NCBI RefSeq assembly: GCF_042678305.1
Contig: NZ_JBHUDT010000003.1
From: Gelatiniphilus marinus
GTDB lineage: Bacteria; Bacteroidota; Bacteroidia; Flavobacteriales; Flavobacteriaceae
Length of the DNA: 64,000 nt
Direction: 5' to 3' (one strand)
Made by a program: the position numbers and the translations under genes. The notes below the pieces were generated by a model. That model did no database searches. It had not been told where the DNA came from and saw nothing but the letters and a program-made list of their open reading frames with translations. Below are positions 42,759 through 51,447 of this stretch, in pieces (positions within the stretch are counted from its first letter, which is position 1; every line of letters begins with the position of its first letter).

Positions 42759-43487
42759 TTATTTTACTATTTCTAATAATTCAACCTCAAAAATTAAAAC
42801 ATCAAACGGTTTTATTTTACCACCTTGACGCGGAAAAGCACCATAAGCCAATTCTTGGGGAATAAAGAATTTGTATTTTGAGCCTACAGCCATTAACTGC
42901 AAACCTTCGGTCCATCCTTTAATTACTTGGTTTACAAAAAATTCCGCTGGCGTACCTCTATCAACAGAACTATCAAACACTTCGCCGTCAATGGTAGTAC
43001 CGTGGTAGTGTACTTTTACCTTAGAAGCCGCTTCTGGTTTTTCGCCACTGCCTTCTTTTAAAACAATATACTGTAAGCCCGATGCTGCTGTTTTTACACC
43101 TTCTTTGGCTTTGTTTTCTTCTAAAAAGTTTTCCCCTGCAACTTTAACATCGTTATACTGCTCTTCTACTTTTTTTAATTGTTCGGCTTGTTGCTTTTTT
43201 CTTGTTTCTTCTTGCTTCGCTCTAAAGTAGGTATTTATTATTTCCCTGGCTTTATCTTCTTCAATCATTGTAGATGTAGAATCTAGAGTGTTTATAAAAC
43301 CTTGAATAAAAATATCCCTATCAATTTCAGAAGCGCTCGTATTAACATTTCTTGCTATATCCATTCCAATAGCATAACTTACAGAATCCACTTGGGTTTT
43401 TAACGGCTTATTGGTTACCCCATTTTTATTACAAGAAAATAATGTGGTTGCCACTAAAGCGATACTTAAAAGTTTAATTGTTTTCAT
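42759..43487 (-). CDS. FKBP-type peptidyl-prolyl isomerase lipoprotein (FkpA/Mip-like)
   Basis: A 242-residue lipoprotein. MKTIKLLSIALVATTLFSCN has the lipobox, Cys at about 19. A helical dimerisation region of about 90 residues (KAREIINTYFRAKQEETRKK) precedes the FKBP domain: KVHYHGTTIDGEVFDSSVDR, FFVNQVIKGWTEGLQLMAVG and FFIPQELAYGAFPRQGGKIK. All ligand-pocket residues are evident. It is an extracytoplasmic proline isomerase and chaperone for outer-membrane protein folding. Lone gene with a complete housekeeping promoter. Confidence 0.93.
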   Translation of the reverse strand: MKTIKLLSIALVATTLFSCNKNGVTNKPLKTQVDSVSYAIGMDIARNVNTSASEIDRDIFIQGFINTLDSTSTMIEEDKAREIINTYFRAKQEETRKKQQAEQLKKVEEQYNDVKVAGENFLEENKAKEGVKTAASGLQYIVLKEGSGEKPEAASKVKVHYHGTTIDGEVFDSSVDRGTPAEFFVNQVIKGWTEGLQLMAVGSKYKFFIPQELAYGAFPRQGGKIKPFDVLIFEVELLEIVK

Positions 43488-43522
43488 TCTTTATAGTTTA
43501 TTTTTTATTTTTTATGTGATGC

Positions 43523-43553
43523 CAAAAGTATGGAATTTTATTGCAGTAAACAA
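43523..43553 (-). promoter_or_regulatory. Housekeeping promoter of the FKBP lipoprotein
   Basis: On the minus strand TTG (43553-43551), a 20-base spacer and TACTTTTG (43530-43523), a full match to TTG-N17-23-TAnnTTTG. The leader to the ATG at 43487 is about 30 bases. It lies downstream of the LysR stop at 43575. Confidence 0.78.
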
Positions 43554-43574
43554 AGCTAGTTTTTTCTGCTTTTT

Positions 43575-44456
43575 TTAATTGATATGAGTTAAAAATTTTT
43601 TCAATATGAGGTTCCTGTTCTTTTTATTCCAGATGACCGAAAGTACGGTTTTTTGAGACACTTTTTTTAATTCAATAAATTTAATACCCGGTATATTTTG
43701 AGTTTGAAGCGATTTTGGCACAATGGAAATCCCGAATTCGTTTTCAACCAACTTATAAATAGAACTCGCATGAATGGTATTGTGCGCAATAATTGGAGTA
43801 AAACCGTTATCGTCAAAAATCTGCATCACTTTCTCGAAATACGAAGCGCTATATTTTGAATCAAACAGAATAAAAGCATCGCTTTTAAACTGTTTGAGGT
43901 TTTTAAAATTGGTAGCATTTATAGGATGATTTTTGGGCAACACCAAGCAAAAATGCTCTTTTAAAATGGGTTTTATCTGTAAATCCCTTGGCACCCGCTC
44001 TAAGCGCACAAAACCAATATCAATATCGTGAGACAGCAAACTGTCTATTTGTTTTTGGTTGTCCAATTCTTTTAAACTAAAGTGCACATTGGGGTTTTCA
44101 GTTCTAAACTTTAGTAACAGGTTTGGTATAATCTCTTGCATAGCAGACCCAACATAGCCAAATTTTAAATCGCCACCAATGCCATCGTTTAACAATTTGG
44201 CTTGATTGAAGATACGGTCTAAATCATTTAAATGCTGCGCGATTTCGGTTTTAAGGTAACGTCCGGCTTTTGTAAGTTCCACTTTTCTGTTGTGGCGTTC
44301 AAACAATTTAATACCTAAATCGCCTTCCATTTGTTTTATTTGTCGGCTCAATCCGGGTTGCGAAATAAACAAGCGTTCTGCCGCTTTTCTAAAATGTAAA
44401 TCTTCGGCAACAGCTATAAAATATTTGAGATGCCTTAACTCTAATTGATACTTCAT
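43575..44456 (-). CDS. LysR-type regulator of the hut operon (inferred)
   Basis: A 293-residue regulator. The N-terminal winged helix is LRHLKYFIAVAEDLHFRKAA and ERLFISQPGLSRQIKQMEGD, followed by GIKLFERHNRKVELTKAG. Effector domain from about residue 90 (GDLKFGYVGSAMQEIIPNLL). It is divergent from hutH with an 84-base intergenic region between its ATG and the hutH ATG. That position is why I infer it controls histidine use; urocanate would be a natural effector. Its -7 box TATTTTTG (44502-44495, minus) overlaps the hut promoter. Confidence 0.88.
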   Translation of the reverse strand: MKYQLELRHLKYFIAVAEDLHFRKAAERLFISQPGLSRQIKQMEGDLGIKLFERHNRKVELTKAGRYLKTEIAQHLNDLDRIFNQAKLLNDGIGGDLKFGYVGSAMQEIIPNLLLKFRTENPNVHFSLKELDNQKQIDSLLSHDIDIGFVRLERVPRDLQIKPILKEHFCLVLPKNHPINATNFKNLKQFKSDAFILFDSKYSASYFEKVMQIFDDNGFTPIIAHNTIHASSIYKLVENEFGISIVPKSLQTQNIPGIKFIELKKVSQKTVLSVIWNKKNRNLILKKFLTHIN

Positions 44457-44464
44457 AGTTATTA

Positions 44465-44482
44465 ATTAATAATATTATTAAT
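44465..44482. promoter_or_regulatory. 18-bp perfect palindrome ATTAATAATATTATTAAT, candidate LysR operator
   Basis: A perfect palindrome, two bases upstream of the hut -33 TTG (44484) and eight bases from the LysR ATG. This is the place where a LysR protein would both activate the divergent operon and repress its own gene. It is AT-only, so chance is possible, and its even symmetry does not match the classical T-N11-A box. Confidence 0.45.
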
Positions 44483-44483
44483 C

Positions 44484-44514
44484 TTGTTAAGCATCAAAAA
44501 TAAGAATAACTTTG
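44484..44514 (+). promoter_or_regulatory. Promoter of the hut operon
   Basis: TTG at 44484-44486, a 20-base spacer and TAACTTTG at 44507-44514, a full consensus. Transcription would start near 44521, leaving about 20 bases to the hutH ATG at 44541. The TTG that begins the longest hutH frame is therefore the -33 element, not a start codon. The LysR -7 box on the minus strand (44495-44502) overlaps it. Confidence 0.75.
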
Positions 44515-44540
44515 TTAACACATCCATTACACAAAAAAAC

Positions 44541-46031
44541 ATGTTTAAATACGGAATAGAGCATCTTACAGTAAATAAAGCCATTGCCATTGCAAACGGG
44601 ACTTTACATGCTGGCATTACCGAAGATGTTAAAAACAATATAAAAAATTGCAGACAAAAAGTTGAAACAATAGCCAATTCAAACAAAGCAGTTTATGGCA
44701 TAAACACAGGTTTTGGGCCATTGTGCGATGTACAAATTACACCCGAAGAAACCAGTAAACTACAAGAAAACCTATTAATTACCCATGCGGTTGGTGTTGG
44801 AAATGCAATTGATAAAGAACTTTCGAAAATTATGATGATTTGTAAAGTGCATGCCTTATGCCAAGGATTTTCAGGAGTGCGTTTAGAGCTCATTGAACGC
44901 ATCATTTATTTTATCGACAACGATTTATTACCTATTGTACCCGAACAAGGTTCGGTTGGTGCCTCGGGAGATTTAGCGCCCCTAGCCCATTTATTTTTTC
45001 CTTTATTGGGTGAAGGTGAATTTTGGGTTAGCAATAGCATTAAACCAGCAAAAACGGTATTAAAACAACACGGTTTAAAACCGATGAAATTGGAAGCCAA
45101 AGAAGGGTTAGGATTAATTAACGGCACGCAATTTATTTTGGCAAATACCATTATCGGATTAAAAAAAATGAAATATTTACTTGATTTGGCCGATGTTTCC
45201 GGAACGATGAGTTTGGAAGGTTTTCAAGGAAGCGCCTCGCCTTTTAAAGAAGCCCTACATAAAATCAGGCCGTTTAAAGGGAATCTAAAAGTTGCCGAAC
45301 GTATAAGGATGTTATTGAAAGATTCTCAAAACCTTGAAAATCATTTTGAATGCAGTCGTGTGCAAGATCCATACTCTATGCGCTGTATGCCTCAAGTTCA
45401 CGGCGCTTCAAGAAATGCCTATTATCATTTGAATGAATTGGCAGAAATTGAAATGAATGCAGTAACCGATAACCCCATTATTTTAAGTGAAACCGAAGCC
45501 ATTTCTGGTGGAAACTTCCACGGACAGCCCCTTGCGATGGCTTTAGATTACGCATCTATTGCTGCTTCAGAATTAGGTAATATTGCAGACCGACGGTGCT
45601 ATTTATTATTAAAAGGTAAATACGGATTGCCACGATTATTAACCCAAGCTGGTGGCTTAAATTCTGGTTTTATGATTCCGCAATACACCACAGCAGCCTT
45701 GGTAACCGAAAACAAATCGCTGTGTTTTCCGCCATCGGCAGATAGTATTCCAACCTCGTTAGGGCAAGAAGACCATGTGTCTATGGGCAGTATTTCTGGG
45801 CGTAAATTCAACCAAATATTAGGGAATATTGAAAAAATATTGGCCATTGAACTCATGTACGCCGCACAAGCTTTGGAGTTTAGAAGACCTAATACATTTT
45901 CAAAAATAATAGAAGAAAATTTCAAAATAATAAGACAAAAAGTTGCTAAGTTAGAAGACGATCGTGTTTTAAAAGACGACATCAACGCATTAATAACTAT
46001 GGTAAAAAACCGTGCTTTTATTGTAAACTAA
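44541..46031 (+). CDS. hutH: Histidine ammonia-lyase
   Basis: Deaminates histidine to trans-urocanate. GASGDLAPLAHLFFPLLGEG at about residues 140-159 contains the A-S-G triad that cyclises to the MIO cofactor (about 141-143). AVYGINTGFGPLCDVQI and SGGNFHGQPLAMALDYASIA are the other catalytic loops. I chose the ATG at 44541 (MFKYGIEHLTVNKAIAIANG), since the TTG at 44484 lies in the promoter. This gives 496 residues, usual for HutH. First gene of hutHUI; gap of 12 bases to hutU. Confidence 0.96.
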   Translation: MFKYGIEHLTVNKAIAIANGTLHAGITEDVKNNIKNCRQKVETIANSNKAVYGINTGFGPLCDVQITPEETSKLQENLLITHAVGVGNAIDKELSKIMMICKVHALCQGFSGVRLELIERIIYFIDNDLLPIVPEQGSVGASGDLAPLAHLFFPLLGEGEFWVSNSIKPAKTVLKQHGLKPMKLEAKEGLGLINGTQFILANTIIGLKKMKYLLDLADVSGTMSLEGFQGSASPFKEALHKIRPFKGNLKVAERIRMLLKDSQNLENHFECSRVQDPYSMRCMPQVHGASRNAYYHLNELAEIEMNAVTDNPIILSETEAISGGNFHGQPLAMALDYASIAASELGNIADRRCYLLLKGKYGLPRLLTQAGGLNSGFMIPQYTTAALVTENKSLCFPPSADSIPTSLGQEDHVSMGSISGRKFNQILGNIEKILAIELMYAAQALEFRRPNTFSKIIEENFKIIRQKVAKLEDDRVLKDDINALITMVKNRAFIVN

Positions 46032-46043
46032 AACCTTTAGATC

Positions 46044-48041
46044 ATGACTTTTAAAGAACATATATTACAAGGCATTCCAACAAAATTACCAGTAAAACGC
46101 CCCGATACAAAAGATGCGAATAGAGCACCAAAACGAAAAGATATTTTATCTAAAGAGGAAAAACAACTGGCTATTCGTAATGCGTTACGCTACTTTCCTA
46201 AAAAATGGCACCAAGAATTAGCTGTTGAATTTGCCCAAGAATTGCTAGATTTTGGTCGTATTTACATGTACCGTTTCAAACCAAAATACAAAATATACGC
46301 ACGAAATATTGCTGAATACCCTGCCAAATCTAAACAAGCAGCAGCCATTATGCTCATGATTCAAAACAACTTAGACCCTGCCGTGGCACAACATCCCGAA
46401 GAATTAATTACCTATGGCGGCAATGGCGCCGTGTTTCAAAATTGGGCGCAGTACCTTTTGGTGATGCAATATTTGGCGACTATGACCGATGAGCAGACTT
46501 TACACTTGTATTCTGGTCATCCCATGGGATTATTTCCATCGTCTAAAAATGCGCCTCGAGTGGTAGTAACCAATGGCATGGTAATTCCCAATTATTCGCA
46601 ACCCGACGATTGGGAAAAGTTTAATGCCTTAGGGGTATCGCAATACGGACAAATGACGGCGGGTTCGTTTATGTACATTGGCCCACAAGGTATTGTACAC
46701 GGCACGACCATTACCGTTATAAATGCCTTTAGAAAAATTTTACAAAAAGATGAAACACCCGCGGGAAAAATATTTTTAACTGCCGGATTGGGCGGTATGA
46801 GTGGTGCACAACCAAAAGCAGGAAACATTGCGGGTTGCATTACCGTTTGCGCCGAAGTGAACGCAAAAGCTGCAACAAAAAGACACGAACAAGGTTGGGT
46901 GGATGTACTTATTGATGATATGGGCGATTTAGTTACCCGAGTAAAACAGGCTCAAGAAAATAACGAAATCGTTTCAATAGCCTATATTGGCAACGTTGTT
47001 GATGTTTGGGAACGCTTTGATGAAGAGGATATTTATGTGCATGTTGGGTCTGATCAAACCTCGTTACATATTCCATGGACAGGTGGTTATTATCCTGCTG
47101 ATATTTCTTATGAAGCATCAAACCGATTAATTCGTGAAAACCCAAAATTATTTAAAGAAAAAGTACAAACCACGTTGCGCAGACATGCAGCATCAATAAA
47201 TAATCACACTGAAAAAGGCACGTATTTCTTCGATTATGGCAATGCTTTTTTATTGGAATCATCCAGAGCCGGAGCAGATGTTATGGCTGAAAACGGTATC
47301 GATTTTAAATACGCATCGTACGTGCAGGATATTTTAGGGCCGATGTGTTTCGATTATGGTTTTGGACCTTTCCGTTGGGTTTGTACTTCGGGAAAATCAG
47401 AAGACTTGGATAAAACCGATGAAATAGCAGCAACCGTTTTACAGGAAATCATGGAGCATGCTCCGGAAGAAATCAAACTTCAAATGCAAGACAACATCAC
47501 GTGGATAAAAAATGCGAAACAAAACAAAATGGTGGTCGGTTCGCAAGCACGTATTTTGTATGCCGATGCCGAAGGTCGTACAAAAATTGCCAAAGCGTTT
47601 AACGATGCCATAGCCAAAGGTGATATTGGTCCCGTGGTTTTAGGACGCGACCATCACGATGTTAGCGGCACCGATTCGCCGTTTAGGGAAACCTCAAATA
47701 TTTACGATGGCAGTAAATTTACCGCAGACATGGCCATCCACAACGTTATTGGCGATAGCTTTAGAGGCGCTACTTGGGTATCCATTCACAATGGTGGTGG
47801 CGTAGGTTGGGGCGAAGTTATTAACGGTGGTTTCGGTTTATTATTAGATGGCACGCCAGAAGCCGAAGCACGGTTAAAAAGCATGCTTTTTTACGATGTA
47901 AACAATGGTATTGCACGCCGAAGTTGGGCACGAAACGAAGAGGCTTTATTTGCCATAAAACGCGAAATGGAACGGACTCCAAACTTAAAAATTACAATCC
48001 CTAATTTGGTTGAAGACAATATTTTAAACGATTTATTTTAA
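46044..48041 (+). CDS. hutU: Urocanate hydratase (urocanase), long form
   Basis: Converts urocanate to imidazolonepropionate using tightly bound NAD. At 665 residues it is longer than the 555-residue form of proteobacteria and near the 670-residue form of animals. Typical segments: GGNGAVFQNWAQYLLVMQYL, TAGLGGMSGAQPKAGNIAGC (NAD-binding glycine-rich), FDYGNAFLLESSRAGADV and VVLGRDHHDVSGTDSPFRET. GNHGGGVGWG-like SIHNGGGVGWGEVINGGFGL is the end block. All seem intact. Its stop shares a base with the hutI ATG (48041). Confidence 0.95.
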   Translation: MTFKEHILQGIPTKLPVKRPDTKDANRAPKRKDILSKEEKQLAIRNALRYFPKKWHQELAVEFAQELLDFGRIYMYRFKPKYKIYARNIAEYPAKSKQAAAIMLMIQNNLDPAVAQHPEELITYGGNGAVFQNWAQYLLVMQYLATMTDEQTLHLYSGHPMGLFPSSKNAPRVVVTNGMVIPNYSQPDDWEKFNALGVSQYGQMTAGSFMYIGPQGIVHGTTITVINAFRKILQKDETPAGKIFLTAGLGGMSGAQPKAGNIAGCITVCAEVNAKAATKRHEQGWVDVLIDDMGDLVTRVKQAQENNEIVSIAYIGNVVDVWERFDEEDIYVHVGSDQTSLHIPWTGGYYPADISYEASNRLIRENPKLFKEKVQTTLRRHAASINNHTEKGTYFFDYGNAFLLESSRAGADVMAENGIDFKYASYVQDILGPMCFDYGFGPFRWVCTSGKSEDLDKTDEIAATVLQEIMEHAPEEIKLQMQDNITWIKNAKQNKMVVGSQARILYADAEGRTKIAKAFNDAIAKGDIGPVVLGRDHHDVSGTDSPFRETSNIYDGSKFTADMAIHNVIGDSFRGATWVSIHNGGGVGWGEVINGGFGLLLDGTPEAEARLKSMLFYDVNNGIARRSWARNEEALFAIKREMERTPNLKITIPNLVEDNILNDLF

Positions 48042-49279
48042 TGAAAACACTTTTTAAAAACATTAAGGAACTCATTCAAGTGCGCGACAAGCATATCGAT
48101 TTTATCGCTGGTGCGGAAATGAAGATTTTACCAACCATTAAAGATGCTTTTTTAGTGGTTAAAAACGGATTGATTTCAGATTATGGAAAAATGGATGATT
48201 GTCCGAATGCCGAATTTGATACGATAGTTGATGCCACAGGAAAAATGATTTTACCCTCGTGGTGCGACTCGCATACCCATATTGTTTATGCAGGTAATCG
48301 AGAAGGTGAATTTGTCGATAGAATCAACGGACTATCTTACGAAGACATTGCCAATAACGGTGGCGGTATTTTAAATTCTGCAAAAAAACTCCAGGAAACT
48401 TCTGAAGACGATTTATACAATCAAAGTAAAACACGTTTAGAAGAAGTGATACAATTGGGCACGGGAGCTGTTGAAATTAAATCGGGTTACGGCTTAACTG
48501 CCGATGCCGAATTAAAAATGCTTCGTGTAATTAAGCGATTAAAGGAAAATTATCCTATTGAAATAAAAGCCACTTTTTTAGGTGCGCACGCGGTTCCTTC
48601 AACTTTTAAAAACAATAAAAGAGGCTATTTACAAATGCTTATTAACGATGTGATACCAAAAATTGCCTCTGAAAATCTCGCAGAATACATCGATATTTTT
48701 TGTGAAAAAGGATACTTTTCGGTGGAAGACACCGAACTGATTTTAGAAGCGGGCAAAAAACACGGCTTAATACCTAAAATACACGTTAATCAGTTTAATG
48801 CCATTGGCGGCGTACAAGCTGGTGTAAAACATAAGGCGCTATCTGTAGATCATTTAGAGATAATGCGAGATGAAGATATTGAGGCTTTAAAAAACACCAA
48901 AACCATGCCTGTTGCTTTACCAAGCTGTTCCTATTTTTTAAGCATTCCGTACACACCGGCCAGAAAAATGATTGATGCAGGTTTACCGCTAGCTTTAGCA
49001 ACCGATTACAACCCCGGATCGACACCATCGGGCAACATGAATTTTGTAATATCTACGGCGTGCATCAAAATGAAAATGACACCAGAAGAAGCCATTAATG
49101 CCGCCACTATTAATGGAGCTTATGCCATGGGATTGGAAAAACAAGTCGGCTCTATTACCAAAGGAAAATTGGCTAATTTCATTCTTACAAAACCCATTAA
49201 TTCTTATGGATTTATACCCTATTCATTTGGAAATCATCACATAGAAAAAGTTTACTTAAAAGGATTGGAAATTGATTAA
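48041..49279 (+). CDS. hutI: Imidazolonepropionase
   Basis: Opens the ring of imidazolonepropionate to formiminoglutamate. A 412-residue amidohydrolase: SWCDSHTHIVYAGNREGEFV holds the HxH metal site, TFLGAHAVPSTFKNNKRGYL the next histidine, and ATDYNPGSTPSGNMNFVIS the aspartate. Start shares a base with hutU. A clear terminator at 49309 closes the operon, so the next step (hutG formimidoylglutamase or hutF) must be encoded elsewhere or replaced by a formiminotransferase. Confidence 0.95.
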   Translation: MKTLFKNIKELIQVRDKHIDFIAGAEMKILPTIKDAFLVVKNGLISDYGKMDDCPNAEFDTIVDATGKMILPSWCDSHTHIVYAGNREGEFVDRINGLSYEDIANNGGGILNSAKKLQETSEDDLYNQSKTRLEEVIQLGTGAVEIKSGYGLTADAELKMLRVIKRLKENYPIEIKATFLGAHAVPSTFKNNKRGYLQMLINDVIPKIASENLAEYIDIFCEKGYFSVEDTELILEAGKKHGLIPKIHVNQFNAIGGVQAGVKHKALSVDHLEIMRDEDIEALKNTKTMPVALPSCSYFLSIPYTPARKMIDAGLPLALATDYNPGSTPSGNMNFVISTACIKMKMTPEEAINAATINGAYAMGLEKQVGSITKGKLANFILTKPINSYGFIPYSFGNHHIEKVYLKGLEID

Positions 49280-49308
49280 TTTATAAAAACACTATCAATA
49301 CAATATTT

Positions 49309-49340
49309 AAAAGACACTTTAGAAATAGAGTGTCTTTTCT
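49309..49340 (+). terminator. Terminator of the hut operon
   Basis: A perfect ten-pair stem AAAAGACACT/AGTGTCTTTT (49309-49318 and 49329-49338) with a ten-base loop and following T-rich bases. It separates hutHUI from the lipoprotein genes. Confidence 0.88.
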
Positions 49341-49371
49341 TTATAAAAAATGATTTTTCTAAATAAAGTTT

Positions 49372-49398
49372 GATGACATATTTTGTGCGATTCGATGT
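49372..49398 (+). promoter_or_regulatory. Bipartite motif GATGACAT-N13-CGATGT, copy B
   Basis: GATGACAT at 49372-49379 and CGATGT at 49393-49398. The start codon follows after 21 bases (ATG 49420) or 30 bases (ATG 49429). ATGACAT and the downstream ATGTCAT (49395-49401) form an exact seven-base inverted repeat here. Same blocks and spacing as at 11091 and 50580. Confidence 0.6.
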
Positions 49399-49419
49399 CA
49401 TAATATAAACCATATTATT

Positions 49420-50574
49420 ATGAAACTAATGAATCATTTTTTAATTGTAAGCTTCACTTTTTCACTTTTATTTTCCTGTAATTTTAGTAACCAGAATAAC
49501 GCCGTTGGCAACCTCGATTTTGATGATAAATCTTCACAAAATAAAAATAGCATTTCATCTCAAAACGGTTTAAAATACAATAACATTTACGACCATAGTA
49601 ACGGGATGGTAATATGCCGAATACCGCTACCAAAAAGCTGGAATTACAACGCCGCTAAAAATGCTAAAATAACGGTAACCGCGCCCAATAATATTAAAGT
49701 AAACAAAACCGAGACCTATAATTATGCCTATGCCAATGATGCGTTTTCGCTTCAAACGCTACAAATGGCCAACACCCCGAACGTACAGGTTTCTCCGGTT
49801 TACACGCTTCAACAAATACTACAAAATAATATTGTGCCCTCGGCACAATCGCAAGGCTACAATCTTGTAAAAAGCTATCAAATACCTAGCGTATTGCAAT
49901 TTTGGAACAGGTTCGATTCTGGTATGTTAAAAACGGGCAGCAACAGGCGTTACCATGTTTTAGGCACAGATTGGGAGGACGCTAACGGCAATAAATCTTG
50001 TATCATTTTAGTGCAATCTATTATAGCTAAGGGCAATTTTATTTACTGGACTTTACAATCTACCGAACTGGAAGCGCCACAACAGCATTTTAAAAAAGCT
50101 AAAGAAGCATTCATTTACGGTTTAGCCAATACACAAATAAACATGCCATGGCAGCAACACAAAAACAAAGCCCTTTTACAAAGTATTAGACATAACGAAG
50201 CGTTTTGGGCAAATGCTACGAGGCAAAGTCAAATAGCACACAACCAACGTATGAGAGCCATTGAATCGAGAGGAAATACCACACGTTCCATCGGTAAAAC
50301 GTATAGCGATATTTTAGATATTAATCATGCTGGTTATTTAAAAAGAAATGATATGAATAGTGCCGGACAATCCAAAACCGTTAATATGATTGGAGAACGT
50401 GCTACAATTTCAAACATGGCAACTGGCGAACGCTATAATGTTGAAGATGGCAGTAAATACTATTGGGTAAATACCAATGGCGAATATTTTGGCACGAACA
50501 ATTCATTTTATGACCCTAGAGTAGATAATAGACTTAATAATAGTGAATGGAATCAATTTGAAGTTGAAAATTAA
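49420..50574 (+). CDS. Lipoprotein of unknown function
   Basis: A 384-residue lipoprotein with signal MKLMNHFLIVSFTFSLLFSC and Cys at about residue 20; a second ATG at 49429 would give MNHFLIVS and match the spacing of the shared upstream motif better (30 bases, against 29 and 28). The linker behind Cys is Asn/Ser rich. Body segments: GMVICRIPLPKSWNYNAAKN, RYHVLGTDWEDANGNKSC. The last 60 residues (ATGERYNVEDGSKYYWVNTN and FYDPRVDNRLNNSEWNQFEV) look like a separate small domain. No family recognised. It is not obviously homologous to the other two motif-linked lipoproteins. Confidence 0.72.
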   Translation: MKLMNHFLIVSFTFSLLFSCNFSNQNNAVGNLDFDDKSSQNKNSISSQNGLKYNNIYDHSNGMVICRIPLPKSWNYNAAKNAKITVTAPNNIKVNKTETYNYAYANDAFSLQTLQMANTPNVQVSPVYTLQQILQNNIVPSAQSQGYNLVKSYQIPSVLQFWNRFDSGMLKTGSNRRYHVLGTDWEDANGNKSCIILVQSIIAKGNFIYWTLQSTELEAPQQHFKKAKEAFIYGLANTQINMPWQQHKNKALLQSIRHNEAFWANATRQSQIAHNQRMRAIESRGNTTRSIGKTYSDILDINHAGYLKRNDMNSAGQSKTVNMIGERATISNMATGERYNVEDGSKYYWVNTNGEYFGTNNSFYDPRVDNRLNNSEWNQFEVEN

Positions 50575-50579
50575 TAAAT

Positions 50580-50606
50580 GATGACATTTTAATTTAATTA
50601 CGATGT
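50580..50606 (+). promoter_or_regulatory. Bipartite motif GATGACAT-N13-CGATGT, copy C
   Basis: GATGACAT at 50580-50587 and CGATGT at 50601-50606, 28 bases before the ATG at 50635. It starts six bases after the stop of the preceding lipoprotein, so the next two genes have their own start site. Identical spacing to copies A and B. Confidence 0.6.
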
Positions 50607-50634
50607 CTAAGCAAACCCTTTAAATATCATCAAA

Positions 50635-51429
50635 ATGAAATCAACAAAACTATACAGTATTTTATTAATTATTCTAATAGTGCTATCCTGTAGTTCGGAT
50701 AACAATGAAAGTAACGAAAACAATCTTGCCAATTACACCCCTAGAATAAATTGCACAAGCAATACGGTTGTAGGGCCAACAGCTGCCTATTGGGATTATG
50801 GCAATAGTGTACCACCGCCATTAACGCAAGTGCCTATTATAGCAAATCCTGGATCGCAGTTTATACACAGTCAACATCCGTATTTGGGGTTAACCATTCC
50901 CCAAGGTTATACGGCATCCGAAGATACAGACCAGTTTACAGCGCCTTTGGGTGTTAACATAATTAGAAACGGAAATAAGTCCAATGCTGCAGTATGGAGA
51001 TATGTACCGTTGTCAAGCTATCCGCTTAATTTTTCAGTCGATGACATAATTGCAAGAGAAATAAACGATAAAATGTTCAAGTTTTACGGAACAAACGGTA
51101 ATAATTTTGAAGTATTATGTAAAAACACACCGCCTCCAATTTCTGAAAATGGGCTAACAAGAGTATTTAGTTCTCGATTGATTCGCTTTGGAAATCTCAC
51201 AGGACTCGTTTGGGTTAGTGTTACGGCGGTACAAGGTTTACCTACGCTTTCAGTCGCATCTTCAATTTCTGTTGGCCCAACAAATGAGTATGACAATTTA
51301 GTGATGGATGTGTTTTTGCCACTTAGTTTTCAATTGTTAGTGAGCGACAGAGGTACGCTTCCAGATAGAGACAACGATGGTACTCCGGATATATTTGATA
51401 AAGAACCCGACAATCCCGATGTTCAATAA
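50635..51429 (+). CDS. Lipoprotein with C-terminal TSP3-like calcium repeat
   Basis: A 264-residue lipoprotein; MKSTKLYSILLIILIVLSCS has Cys at about residue 19, then SSDNNESNENN. The central part is beta-rich (GLTIPQGYTASEDTDQFT, AVWRYVPLSSYPLNFSVDDI). The end DRDNDGTPDIFDKEPDNPDV is a thrombospondin type 3-like motif (DxDxDG) that binds calcium; a single motif is often found at the C-terminus of Bacteroidota surface lipoproteins. The next lipoprotein gene follows after 18 bases, probably on the same transcript. Function unknown. Confidence 0.75.
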   Translation: MKSTKLYSILLIILIVLSCSSDNNESNENNLANYTPRINCTSNTVVGPTAAYWDYGNSVPPPLTQVPIIANPGSQFIHSQHPYLGLTIPQGYTASEDTDQFTAPLGVNIIRNGNKSNAAVWRYVPLSSYPLNFSVDDIIAREINDKMFKFYGTNGNNFEVLCKNTPPPISENGLTRVFSSRLIRFGNLTGLVWVSVTAVQGLPTLSVASSISVGPTNEYDNLVMDVFLPLSFQLLVSDRGTLPDRDNDGTPDIFDKEPDNPDVQ

Positions 51430-51447
51430 ATAAAAAATACAAAAAAA

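Noticed and set aside
44484..44540. TTG start extending hutH by 19 residues
   Set aside because: The TTG is the -33 element of a consensus promoter; translation should begin at ATG 44541.
51045..51080. Fourth GATGACAT in the window
   Set aside because: It lies inside the lipoprotein coding region (S-V-D-D-I) and no CGATGT follows at the fixed spacing.
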